From assembly GCF_023277925.1 (NCBI RefSeq), contig NZ_CP063832.1, positions 620,001 through 684,000 of the forward strand: a stretch of DNA of 64,000 nucleotides. Reading direction: 5' to 3'. Of the stretch, positions 28,307 through 36,232 are shown piece after piece (position 1 is the stretch's first letter; each line of letters starts with the position of its first letter). The notes beneath the pieces are model-generated. The model was not told where the DNA came from. It made no database searches and saw only the letters and a program-made list of their open reading frames with translations. Both the position numbers and the translations under genes were made by a program. The stretch is from Pseudomonas entomophila. Lineage in GTDB: Bacteria; Pseudomonadota; Gammaproteobacteria; Pseudomonadales; Pseudomonadaceae.

Positions 28307-29065
28307 ATGCTCGACCATGTGGTTTGCCAGGTACTTGCCCTCAACATACGCCTGCTGGCCTGCCGCGAGCGCTTGGCCGCGGATACCGACAGCGAGGCGC
28401 TGCACGACCTGCGCATAGCGCTGCGCCGTCTGCGCAGCTTGCTGCGGCCCTTGCGCGAACTTCCGGGTGTCGAGCAACTGGATGGCGCCACGGCGTCGCT
28501 GGGTACGCTTACGACGCCGCTACGTGATCGCGAGGTACTGGCGGCGCAACTGATCGAGCATGGCCACCTGCAAGCGGGGCAGCTTCGCCTGGAGGGCAGG
28601 GCGGGTACCTTCGCCAGTGTCGCGGCAAGCCCTCAACTGGCACGGGTGTTGGCAATCCTGGATGCCTTTCCACAGTTTCTCCGGGCGGCGGACCGCGAGG
28701 GGTTGGCGAAAGATCTCCGGCGCCGTATCGACAAGCGCCTGGAAAAGCAGTGGCGCACGCTTGGCAAGGCGTTGGAAGACCCGGCCCACGATCGCCATCG
28801 CCTGCGCCTGCTGATCAAGCGGGTGCGCTACGGCGACGAAGCCTACCCGCAACTCGAGCATGCCCGCAGGCCACTGCAGCGGTTGCTCAAGCGCGCGCAG
28901 GGTGACCTGGGCGACTGGCATGACCGTGTGCAGTGGTTGTTGCAGGTTCGCGAACATAGCGACCTGGCCGGCTGCAAGGTGGCCTGGGAGCGCGAGCTGC
29001 ATGCGGCCGAGCGCCGCTCCGACACCATCCTCGAAGCGCTGCGCGAAGCTCTAGCGCGCCGATAG
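28307..29065 (+). CDS. CHAD-domain protein
   Basis: 252 residues dominated by a CHAD helical domain: conserved basic and His residues in LHDLRIALRRLRSLLRPLRE at the start and the mirrored HRLRLLIKRVRYGDEAYPQL near 170. CHAD domains bind inorganic polyphosphate through such Lys, Arg and His patches. It has no CYTH domain, so it is a stand-alone CHAD protein. GAGGAGG lies before the ATG. The pairing with the upstream lipoprotein gene is seen but unexplained. Confidence 0.85.
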   Translation: MLDHVVCQVLALNIRLLACRERLAADTDSEALHDLRIALRRLRSLLRPLRELPGVEQLDGATASLGTLTTPLRDREVLAAQLIEHGHLQAGQLRLEGRAGTFASVAASPQLARVLAILDAFPQFLRAADREGLAKDLRRRIDKRLEKQWRTLGKALEDPAHDRHRLRLLIKRVRYGDEAYPQLEHARRPLQRLLKRAQGDLGDWHDRVQWLLQVREHSDLAGCKVAWERELHAAERRSDTILEALREALARR

Positions 29066-29146
29066 TCGCTGCAAATGACCGATATGCGGGCTGTCGTCGA
29101 AGCGACCGCTGGTTAAGATCGAGACTTTTGCGCAGGAGCCTGGGGC

Positions 29147-29944
29147 ATGAACTTCACTGATTTGATAGCGGCGGCGCGCGCGCACCCCGAGGCGGTCAGC
29201 GTGCCGGCCAGCTGGGCACAGGGGCGGGCGGTGTTCGGTGGACTGATGGCGGCGATGGTGCATGAGGCGATGCGCCAGAAGCTGGTGGATGATCGCCCGG
29301 TGCGCTCGCTGGCCATCACCTTCGTCGGCCCCGCGGCAGCGGATGTGCCGATCAGCCTCGAAGTCGAAGTGTTGCGTGAGGGCAAGGCGGTCAGCACGCT
29401 GCTGGGGCGCGCGGTGCAGGGTGGCCAGGTGGTGACCTTGGTGCAGGGCAGCTTCGGTGCCGGGCGGCCGTCGGGGGTCGCGGTTGAAGCGCTGCCGGCC
29501 ATGGCAATCCAGCCTCTGGAGCAATCGGCGCCTGAGCTGCCCTATATCAAGGGTGTGACCCCCGAGTTCATGCGCCATGTGGCGTTGCGCTGGGCGATTG
29601 GCGGCCTGCCGTTCAGTGGCAACGCTTCGCGGCACATGGGGGGCTGGGTGCGTTTGCGTGATGTGGCCGAGGGGCCGGTGGAGGTGGCGCATCTACTGGC
29701 GCTGGTCGATGCCTGGCCGCCAAGCCTGATGCCGTTCCTCAAGCAACCTGCTGCCGGCAGCACCCTGACCTGGACCATCGAGTTCATACAGCCCATGCCC
29801 AGCCTGTCGACCCTGGACTGGTGCCGCTACGTCGTCGAAACCGAGCATGCGCGCGATGGCTATGGGCATGCCGCGGCGGCGTTGTGGACGGCGAAAGGGG
29901 AGTTGCTGGCGTTGAGTCGGCAGACGGTGACAGTGTTCGCTTGA
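29147..29944 (+). CDS. Acyl-CoA thioesterase-like double hot-dog protein
   Basis: 265 residues with two hot-dog halves. The first has GRAVFGGLMAAMVHEAMRQK and LAITFVGPAAADVPISLEVE; the second has HLLALVDAWPPSLMPFLKQP and LDWCRYVVETEHARDGYGHA, ending in WTAKGELLALSRQTVTVF. This is the layout of TesB-like/4HBT_3 thioesterases that hydrolyse acyl-CoA in the cytosol. Substrate chain length cannot be inferred. The next feature is a REP, then a convergent gene. Confidence 0.83.
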   Translation: MNFTDLIAAARAHPEAVSVPASWAQGRAVFGGLMAAMVHEAMRQKLVDDRPVRSLAITFVGPAAADVPISLEVEVLREGKAVSTLLGRAVQGGQVVTLVQGSFGAGRPSGVAVEALPAMAIQPLEQSAPELPYIKGVTPEFMRHVALRWAIGGLPFSGNASRHMGGWVRLRDVAEGPVEVAHLLALVDAWPPSLMPFLKQPAAGSTLTWTIEFIQPMPSLSTLDWCRYVVETEHARDGYGHAAAALWTAKGELLALSRQTVTVFA

Positions 29945-29989
29945 ATGATGCGACCACCCAGCCTTTTGGGCTGGGCTGCCGCGCCCTCT

Positions 29990-30038
29990 GTATGGCACCC
30001 GCTTTGCGGGTGATCGCGGCTCAAGCCGCTCCTACAGG
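29990..30038. repeat. REP element (GCGGCTTCAGCCGCG class)
   Basis: GGCACCCGCTTTGCGGGTG is followed by ATCGCGGCTCAAGCCGCTCC and TACAGG. It sits between convergent thioesterase and Mpo1-like genes and may act as a bidirectional end signal. Confidence 0.75.
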
Positions 30039-30079
30039 CCTCGTGGCAACGGGCAGGTAATCCACGCGCCCCGGGTGCT

Positions 30080-30448
30080 TTAATGCCGATGCTTGTGCCG
30101 TTCGCGCCACGCACGCCACCAGGCGCCGCTGAGGACGAACCGCGGGAAGGTGATGAACTGTTCGGTCAGCAGCCGTTGCACGGCGTCCTTGCGGTTGGCG
30201 AAGGGCTCGGGTTGTTCGGCCTCCAGGCGGTGTCCCTGGCGTTGCAGGCCGAGGCCGGCAATCAGGGCAATGACGCCAACGGCAATCTGCGACAGCTCCA
30301 GTCCGAACAGCCCCGACAGCACCAGCAGCGCCCCCAGGATGAACAGCGGCACGGCGATCAGGTGCAGGACCAGGTTGGTCGGGTGGCGGTGATTGTGGTG
30401 GTAGCCACGCCATTGCCAGGCGGGCAGATTGGGCAGTCGTTTGCTCAT
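30080..30448 (-). CDS. Mpo1-like/DUF962-type membrane protein
   Basis: 122 residues from the ATG at 30448, chosen for AGGA upstream. The motif YHHNHRHPTNLVLHLIAVPL resembles the His-rich signature of the Mpo1 family, whose yeast member is a 2-hydroxy fatty acid dioxygenase. Two hydrophobic segments follow (LIAVPLFILGALLVLSGLFG; IAVGVIALIAGLGL). The C-terminus is basic and His-rich. The family call is moderate and the reaction in Pseudomonas is unknown. Confidence 0.65.
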   Translation of the reverse strand: MSKRLPNLPAWQWRGYHHNHRHPTNLVLHLIAVPLFILGALLVLSGLFGLELSQIAVGVIALIAGLGLQRQGHRLEAEQPEPFANRKDAVQRLLTEQFITFPRFVLSGAWWRAWRERHKHRH

Positions 30449-30536
30449 GGACAGGTTCCTCGCACGGATGTCCAAAGCTTAGTGCGGCCCCCGGGTGGGG
30501 GCCAATCGAGGCTGGCTATGGTGGCTATAGCATGGC

Positions 30537-32015
30537 CTAGAGCTTGAGCTGGCCGATCGCCTTGTTCAGCTCGCCGGCCAGGGTAGCCAGTTCGCTGCTG
30601 GTGGTGGCCGAGCCCACGGTCTGCTGCACGGTCTCTTCGGTGACATCGCGGATACTCACCACCGCACGGTTCATCTCTTCGGCCACCTGGCTCTGCTGCT
30701 CGGCCGCCACGGCGATCTGGGTATTGCTCTCGCGCATCTGCGCCACCGCGCTGGTGATCTCGGCCAGGGCCTCCCCAGCCTCGCGGGCCTGCTTGACGCA
30801 ATCGTCGGCCTTGTACGAGCTCTCCTGCATGAAATCCACCGCGTCACGGGTGCCGGCCTGCAGGTCGGCGACCATGGTGGTGATCTCGTCGGTGGAGGTC
30901 TGCACGCGCTTGGCCAGGTTGCGTACTTCGTCGGCGACCACGGCGAACCCACGGCCCAGGTCACCGGCCCGGGCCGCCTCGATGGCTGCGTTGAGGGCGA
31001 GCAGGTTGGTCTGTTCGGCGATGCTGTGGATCACGCCGACCACGCCGTTGATTTTCTGGCTGTCGTCGGCCAGCTGACGAATCATCTCGGCGGTCTGCTG
31101 CACGCCGCTGGACAGGCCGGCGATCGAGTCCTGCACGCGGCTGACCACGGCCTGGCCGCTACCGGCGAGGGTGTCGGCGGTCTGCGACAGGTCGCGAGTG
31201 GCGCCGGCGTGCTGAGCGATGTGGTGCACGGTGGCGGTCATTTCGTTGATCGCCGTGGCGGCCTGGTCGGTCTCGCTTTGCTGGCCGATCATGCCGTGGC
31301 GCACCTCGCTCATGCTGCCGGCCAGGCGTGCGGCACCCGAGTCGAGCTGGGCAGCGGTGCGCGCCACGGTGCTGACCACGCGGTGGTAGGTGGCCTGCAT
31401 GGCGTTGAAGGCCCCCGCCATCTGGCCAACTTCGTCGCCGCAGGCCAGCGGAACGCGGGCCGAGAGATCGCCGGTTTTTTCGACGTGGAGCATTACATCC
31501 TTCAGCGTGTTGAGCTGGCTGAGCAGGAAGCGGATCAGCAACTGCGAGGCGCACAGCATGGCCAGCATCAGGATCAGCACGCAGACGGCGTAGTTGCTGA
31601 AACGATCGAAATAGACTTGGCGCAGGCTAGGGGATTGGGCGAGGACGGCCAGGTGCTGGTCGCCCTGGCGAATCACTTGGGCGCCGAACAGAGGGTTGTC
31701 GCCGAGGATCCAGGCGGCGGGTAGGGTGACCCAGCCTTGGGCATCGCGCAGGGCTTCCAGTGGCTCGCCGGCGAAGGTGGGGGTCTGGCCGGTGCGCCAG
31801 GCGATTAGGTTGCCTTGGGCGGGCAGGGGCTGCCCGGCTGGCCAGGCGGCCAGCAACTGCGCCTGGCTCTGCACCTGGGCCTCGACGCCGTTGGCGCGGG
31901 CCTGTTGCTCCAGGTACACGGCGTAGAGCACGAGCATCAGGGTGGTGACGAACGCCACCGCGTTGACGGCCCAGAACTTGTACTTCAGGGAAATATTGCT
32001 AAGCCAGGCACCCAT
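30537..32015 (-). CDS. Methyl-accepting chemotaxis protein
   Basis: 492 residues from the ATG at 32015. TM1 is at about 14-36 ([20 protein letters not shown]) and TM2 at about 138-162 ([20 protein letters not shown]). Between them lies a small periplasmic domain of about 100 residues. A HAMP linker follows ([20 protein letters not shown]), then the signalling hairpin with the tip [18 protein letters not shown] and [15 protein letters not shown]. It signals to CheA/CheW. The periplasmic domain is too small for a dCache sensor; the ligand is unknown. Confidence 0.95.
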   Translation of the reverse strand: MGAWLSNISLKYKFWAVNAVAFVTTLMLVLYAVYLEQQARANGVEAQVQSQAQLLAAWPAGQPLPAQGNLIAWRTGQTPTFAGEPLEALRDAQGWVTLPAAWILGDNPLFGAQVIRQGDQHLAVLAQSPSLRQVYFDRFSNYAVCVLILMLAMLCASQLLIRFLLSQLNTLKDVMLHVEKTGDLSARVPLACGDEVGQMAGAFNAMQATYHRVVSTVARTAAQLDSGAARLAGSMSEVRHGMIGQQSETDQAATAINEMTATVHHIAQHAGATRDLSQTADTLAGSGQAVVSRVQDSIAGLSSGVQQTAEMIRQLADDSQKINGVVGVIHSIAEQTNLLALNAAIEAARAGDLGRGFAVVADEVRNLAKRVQTSTDEITTMVADLQAGTRDAVDFMQESSYKADDCVKQAREAGEALAEITSAVAQMRESNTQIAVAAEQQSQVAEEMNRAVVSIRDVTEETVQQTVGSATTSSELATLAGELNKAIGQLKL

Positions 32016-32101
32016 GGTAGGTCTTCTCTGAGTTGGCGGAAACATTATTGGCAAGGTGCCATCATTGTGCCCGCCAAGGCCAGAACCCTTCTTGATATGC
32101 G

Positions 32102-32908
32102 TCAAGAAACCTCAGGCAGACCAAAGAAGGTACGGGCGCAGGCGGTGGTGTGGGCCGCGGTGTGTTCGACCGTTTCACCGCGATGCAGCGCCACCTCGCG
32201 CAGCACTTCGGGCAGGAAGGCCGGTTCGTTGCGGCCGTTCTTCGGTTTCGGGCGCAGGCTGCGCGGCAGCAGGTAGGGCGCGTCGCTTTCCAGCATCAGG
32301 CGGCCAGCCGGGATGTTGCTCACCAGCGGATGCAGGTGCGTGCCGCGACGCTCATCGCAGATCCAGCCGGTGATGCCGATATGCAGATCCAGGTCGAGGT
32401 AGGCGAACAGCGCCTGGCGCTCGCCGGTGAAACAGTGCACCACGGCAGCGGGGAGTTGGTCGCGGTAGCCCTTGAGGATGGCCAGCAGGCGCTCGCTGGC
32501 GTCGCGCTCGTGGAGGAACACCGGCAGGCGCAATTCGACGGCCAGGGCAAGTTGCGCCTCCAGGGCCTTTTCCTGTTGGGGGCGAGGGGAGAAATCGCGG
32601 TTGAAGTCCAAGCCACATTCACCCACGGCCCTGGCCCGGGGTTGCGCGAGCAGGTCGCGCAGCCGTCGCTCGCTGTCGGCGTTCCAGTGGCTGGCGTCGT
32701 GGGGGTGTACGCCCGCGGTGCTGAACAGGCGTTGGCCGGCCTCATCCAGCTGCTGGCACAGTTCGAGTGCCGCATGGCTTACGTCAAGGCTGGTGCCAGT
32801 GAGGACCATTTGCGTCACGCCAGCCTGCACAGCGCGCTCGACGATTGCCGCCTGCTGGTCGTGAAAACTGCTGTTGGTCAGGTTGACGCCGATATCGATC
32901 AGTTGCAT
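32102..32908 (-). CDS. tatD: TatD-family metal-dependent hydrolase/3'-5' exonuclease
   Basis: 268 residues from the ATG at 32908 ([15 protein letters not shown]). TIM-barrel metal ligands are visible: [38 protein letters not shown] and [12 protein letters not shown]. TatD degrades single-stranded DNA or RNA from the 3' end and has been linked to DNA repair and oxidative stress. It is divergent from the MltF-like gene with a 122-base shared upstream region. Confidence 0.92.
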   Translation of the reverse strand: MQLIDIGVNLTNSSFHDQQAAIVERAVQAGVTQMVLTGTSLDVSHAALELCQQLDEAGQRLFSTAGVHPHDASHWNADSERRLRDLLAQPRARAVGECGLDFNRDFSPRPQQEKALEAQLALAVELRLPVFLHERDASERLLAILKGYRDQLPAAVVHCFTGERQALFAYLDLDLHIGITGWICDERRGTHLHPLVSNIPAGRLMLESDAPYLLPRSLRPKPKNGRNEPAFLPEVLREVALHRGETVEHTAAHTTACARTFFGLPEVS

Positions 32909-32977
32909 GTTGCTACCTTGAGCCGCGGGGCGGTCAGCATAGCAAAAACCGGGAAAACACAAAAAATCCCAGAACTT

Positions 32978-32987
32978 CAAACGTTTG
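32978..32987. promoter_or_regulatory. CAAACGTTTG palindrome in tatD/mltF-like divergent region
   Basis: A perfect 10-base palindrome resembling LacI/PurR/FruR-type half-site cores. It lies between two divergent start codons. Whether any regulator binds is unknown. Confidence 0.25.
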
Positions 32988-33030
32988 CCGTGGTCTTTTG
33001 CGGTCATTTATCAAGGATCGATCACAGCAC

Positions 33031-34473
33031 ATGGTGCCCGCCAACCCCTCTCGGACCCTTTCTTCCATGCTGCGAACGTTGCTGATCACGTTACTGGTGT
33101 CTGGGGTGATCGTGGCTGGGCCTGCCCGTGCCGCCCAGCCAGGACCACAGCGGCATGTACCGGCCGGCCAGGCGCGCGACCTGGAGCAGGTGCGTTCGAG
33201 CAAGGTGCTGCGGGTGCTGGTCAACCAGAGCCGTAACAGCTCCGGTGAGGTCAAGGGCGAGCCGGTGGGCGTCGAATACTATCGGTTGAGGTCGCTTGAG
33301 CACGCCCTCAATGCCCGTGTTGCGGATGGGCAGGATATCCGCCTGAAGATCATTCCTCGGGCCAAGGAGCAACTGATTGGTGCCTTGCAGCGCGGCGAGG
33401 GGGATATGGCCGCGCCCGGTGAACTGCTCGACCCGACCCAGGTGCTGGGCGTCGAAGCCAGTGCACCGGTGGTGGACCAGGTGCCCTTGCTGCTGGTCGG
33501 GCGCAAGGGTGACCGTAGCTACAGCCATGTCGAGCAGTTGTCCGGGCGCACCATCGCCTTGACCAGCGCCAGCGCCGCGGGTGCGGCGATCCAGGTCATC
33601 AACCAGCAGTTGCAATTGCGCAAGCGTGCACCGATCAAGGTGGAGTGGGTCGACCCGACCCTGGCGGTGGAGGATGTGCTGGAGATGGTCCAGGCCGGCA
33701 TCTACCCGCTGACCGTGGTCGAGCGGCCGATCGCCCAGCGCTGGGCGCGGGTGATGCCGCGCCTGCGCCTGGACGGCAAGGTGGTGCTGGCGCAACCTGG
33801 GGCGATGCGCTGGTACGTGCGGCGCGACGCCCCTCAGTTGAAGGCCGCGATCGATCGCTTCCTGGCCAGCTACCGGGCACCGGAAAACCAGGATGCCGCG
33901 TTCGAGCGTATCTACCGGCGCCAGTACCGGGTGCACAACCCGCTGGCCAGCAAGGACCGCCAGCGCTTGGCGTCGTTGCGTGCGGTGTTGCAGAAACATG
34001 GCGGCGACCTGCAGATCGACTGGCTCAACCTGGCGGCCCTGGCCTACAAGGAGTCGACCCTGGACCCCTCGGCAAGGGGCATGGGCGGTGCCCATGGGCT
34101 GATGCAGATCACCCCGTCGGCGGCCAAGCGTGTCGGGGTTGGCAACACCGCCACGGTCGACGGCAATGTCCAGGCCAGTGCCCGCTACCTGGCCATGATC
34201 CGCCGGCGCTTCTTCGCCAGCCCCCAGCTCAACGAGCGTGAGCGCATGGCGTTCGTCCTGGCGGCCTACAATCTCGGCCCGGAGCGGGTCCAGGCCATGC
34301 GCGCCGAGGCGCGGCGGCGCGGCCTCAATGGCAATCAGTGGTTCTTCCAGACCGAGCGTGTCGCGATGGAGCAGGTCGGCATGGGGCCGGTGAACTTCGT
34401 CAACAGCGTGAACAAGTACTTCCTGGCGTTCAATCGTGAACGTGCGTCGCTCGAGCGGGTGGCGAAGCGCTAA
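33031..34473 (+). CDS. MltF-like lytic transglycosylase with solute-binding-protein domain
   Basis: 480 residues from the ATG at 33031; AAGGA lies upstream but is 13 bases away, and the ATG at 33067 (MLRTLLITLL) is a second option. A signal peptide ends near GPARA-AQP. A type II solute-binding domain (about 50-300; KVLRVLVNQSRNSSG, RTIALTSASAAGAAIQV) precedes an SLT lysozyme-like domain (about 325-440) with catalytic Glu341 in AYKESTLDP and the motif GAHGLMQITPSAAKRVGVGN. MltF-type enzymes cleave peptidoglycan to 1,6-anhydro products, and the binding domain senses muropeptides. No lipobox is seen, so it is probably periplasmic. Confidence 0.88.
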   Translation: MVPANPSRTLSSMLRTLLITLLVSGVIVAGPARAAQPGPQRHVPAGQARDLEQVRSSKVLRVLVNQSRNSSGEVKGEPVGVEYYRLRSLEHALNARVADGQDIRLKIIPRAKEQLIGALQRGEGDMAAPGELLDPTQVLGVEASAPVVDQVPLLLVGRKGDRSYSHVEQLSGRTIALTSASAAGAAIQVINQQLQLRKRAPIKVEWVDPTLAVEDVLEMVQAGIYPLTVVERPIAQRWARVMPRLRLDGKVVLAQPGAMRWYVRRDAPQLKAAIDRFLASYRAPENQDAAFERIYRRQYRVHNPLASKDRQRLASLRAVLQKHGGDLQIDWLNLAALAYKESTLDPSARGMGGAHGLMQITPSAAKRVGVGNTATVDGNVQASARYLAMIRRRFFASPQLNERERMAFVLAAYNLGPERVQAMRAEARRRGLNGNQWFFQTERVAMEQVGMGPVNFVNSVNKYFLAFNRERASLERVAKR

Positions 34474-34476
34474 TAA

Positions 34477-34491
34477 ATCTAATTAGTAGAT
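34477..34491. promoter_or_regulatory. ATCTA-N5-TAGAT inverted repeat upstream of doxX-like gene
   Basis: A perfect dyad in an AT-rich 110-base leader before the DoxX-like gene. The form is that of a LysR- or MarR-type operator. The region also supplies AT-rich promoter-like hexamers (TTTATG, TTATTA). The regulator is not encoded nearby. Confidence 0.35.
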
Positions 34492-34584
34492 ATTAAAGGC
34501 GCATTTTTTGCGATTTTATTATCTGCTTTTATGATTAAGATGGCGCTCATTCCACACACACCTGCTCACTCAAGGAAGCAAGAA

Positions 34585-35019
34585 ATGAACAACGCCCTCA
34601 AAGCCCTGTTTGCCACCCGCGCCGGTTTCGGCCTGAGCGTCGTGCGTATCCTGGTCGGTGTCATCTTCATGGCGCACGGCGCCCAGAAACTGTTCGGCCT
34701 GTTCGGTGGCTACGGGCTGGAAGGCACCGGCCAGTGGATGGAGAGCATCGGCCTGGCGCCAGGCTATTTCATGGCCCTGCTGTCTGGCAGCGCCGAGTTC
34801 TTCGGCGGCCTGGCCCTGGTGGTCGGCCTGCTGGCCCGCCCGGCGGCGCTGGCCCTGACCGTGACCCTGGTCGTGGCGATCTTCTCGGTGCATATCAATA
34901 ACGGCCTGTTCATGTCCAACAACGGTTATGAGTTCGCCCTGGCCTTGATGGCCGGTACCGTGGCGGTGCTGATCGAGGGCGCCGGCCGACTGTCACTGGA
35001 CCGACTGATCGCTCGCTGA
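34585..35019 (+). CDS. DoxX-family inner-membrane protein
   Basis: 144 residues with four hydrophobic segments (VVRILVGVIFMAHGAQKLFG; MALLSGSAEFFGGLALVVGL; LALTVTLVVAIFSVHI; FALALMAGTVAVLIEGAG). The HGAQKLFG motif after the first helix and GSAEFFGGLAL are DoxX/DUF417-like. AAGGAAG precedes the ATG at 34585. DoxX-like proteins are linked to oxidative or thiol stress in other bacteria, but the role here is unknown. It is monocistronic and closes with a strong terminator. Confidence 0.88.
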   Translation: MNNALKALFATRAGFGLSVVRILVGVIFMAHGAQKLFGLFGGYGLEGTGQWMESIGLAPGYFMALLSGSAEFFGGLALVVGLLARPAALALTVTLVVAIFSVHINNGLFMSNNGYEFALALMAGTVAVLIEGAGRLSLDRLIAR

Positions 35020-35032
35020 GTAATCTGGAAAG

Positions 35033-35064
35033 CGCGCGGGGCTTGAAGGCCCCGCGCGTTTTTC
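35033..35064 (+). terminator. Rho-independent terminator of the DoxX-like gene
   Basis: CGCGCGGGGC (35033-35042) pairs with GCCCCGCGCG (35049-35058), followed by TTTTTC. Confidence 0.88.
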
Positions 35065-35241
35065 ATTTCCAGCTTGTAACTTGAAGCATCAGCCTCTAGC
35101 ATACGGACTGCGCCGATTTAAACAGCTACTTGCGGGGCGCGGGAGAAGCCCTGGTGGGTCATCCGAAATACCGCTAAAGCGCTGGTTCGGTGACGCCTCC
35201 CACCGCTGCCCAGCGGGTTCAGCGAGGCGGAGAGAGACTCC

Positions 35242-35550
35242 ATGAGTTGCCCACGTACCAGTGTCTGTTTGACCCCCCTGGCCAAGAATCAGGCCTCCCG
35301 CACCCCGCGCATCCTGCTCGGCGGCCAGCATCAACCCACGCTTTTGCGCAATCTCGACGGCTTTTCCCGACGCAAGGGCCAGGCCTGTGCCTTCCTCATT
35401 CAGTTTTCCGATACCTGTGATCAGCTCGATCAGTACGGTAACGACCGCTTCGACCTGGCCGTGATCCCGGCCCCAGCAGCCGAGGATGCCGCCGAAGTCA
35501 TCGGCCAACTGACCCGCATCGCTCGCCAAGGCCTGATCACACGCCCTTGA
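35242..35550 (+). CDS. Hypothetical small protein upstream of greB
   Basis: 102 residues. GCGGAGAGAGA precedes the ATG and third codon positions are strongly GC-rich, which supports real coding. Visible features are a basic N-terminal half (RTPRILLGGQHQPTLLRNLD) and a DQYGNDRFDLAVIPAPAAED stretch. No known motif is recognised and no membrane segment is present. It precedes greB on the same strand by 90 bases. Confidence 0.65.
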   Translation: MSCPRTSVCLTPLAKNQASRTPRILLGGQHQPTLLRNLDGFSRRKGQACAFLIQFSDTCDQLDQYGNDRFDLAVIPAPAAEDAAEVIGQLTRIARQGLITRP

Positions 35551-35640
35551 ACGGCATGTCGCCGCCGCGCGTTTTTCGCTAAGCTCGGTCACTCGGTGGG
35601 CGCCCTGGCGCCTGCCGCGGATGCACTGAGGAGACAGTCG

Positions 35641-36114
35641 TTGAGCACCAACATCATCACGACGGAAGGTCATGAGGCCCTGAAGAAGGAGCTCGACCAT
35701 CTGTGGCGGGTCTATCGCCCGGAAATCACCCAGAAGGTGACCTGGGCGGCATCGCTTGGCGATCGCAGCGAGAACGCCGACTACCAGTACAACAAGAAGT
35801 TGTTGCGTGAGATCGACCGCCGCGTGCGCTACCTGCGCAAGCGCCTGGAGGACGTCAAGGTCGTCGCCTATTCGCCGCAGCAGGAAGGCAAGGTGTTCTT
35901 CGGCGCGTGGGTCGAGATCGAGAACGACGACGGCGAGCAGCTGAAGTTTCGTATCGTCGGTTATGACGAGATCCATGGGCGCAACGATTACATCTCCATC
36001 GATTCGCCCATGGCTCGTGCCCTGCTCAAGAAAGAGGAGGGCGACGAGGTAGTGGTGCATACGCCAACGGGTGAGGCTACCTGGTATGTCAACACCATCA
36101 GTTACAACCCGTAG
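35641..36114 (+). CDS. greB: Transcription elongation factor GreB
   Basis: 157 residues starting at TTG 35641, which has a strong GAGGAGA site; the rare start codon is worth noting. The N-terminal coiled coil (EALKKELDHLWRVYRPEITQ; ASLGDRSENADYQYNKKLLR) carries the acidic tip residues in DRSENADY that enter the RNA polymerase secondary channel. The C-terminal FKBP-like domain follows (DEIHGRNDYISIDSPMARAL). It rescues backtracked polymerase by stimulating transcript cleavage. Length and Tyr-rich tip agree with GreB, not GreA. Confidence 0.95.
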   Translation: MSTNIITTEGHEALKKELDHLWRVYRPEITQKVTWAASLGDRSENADYQYNKKLLREIDRRVRYLRKRLEDVKVVAYSPQQEGKVFFGAWVEIENDDGEQLKFRIVGYDEIHGRNDYISIDSPMARALLKKEEGDEVVVHTPTGEATWYVNTISYNP

Positions 36115-36141
36115 GGTTCTTGGCTATTGTCCTGCCATGAT

Positions 36142-36231
36142 CCCTGTAGGAGCGGCTTCAGCCGCGATCACCCGCTAGGCGGGTGCCAGACAACGCGATG
36201 CCCGCATCGCGGCTGAAGCCGCTCCTACGGT
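36142..36231. repeat. Inverted pair of REP sequences (BIME)
   Basis: CCTGTAGGAGCGGCTTCAGC at the left and its mirror GCTGAAGCCGCTCCTACGG at the right enclose a GATCACCCGCTAGGCGGGTG hairpin. The unit lies between convergent greB and ybbP-like genes, a likely shared transcription end. Confidence 0.88.
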
Positions 36232-36232
36232 C

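Noticed and set aside
32998..33030. TTG start extending the MltF-like protein
   Set aside because: No ribosome site and it would put a charged stretch before the signal peptide; later ATGs are better.
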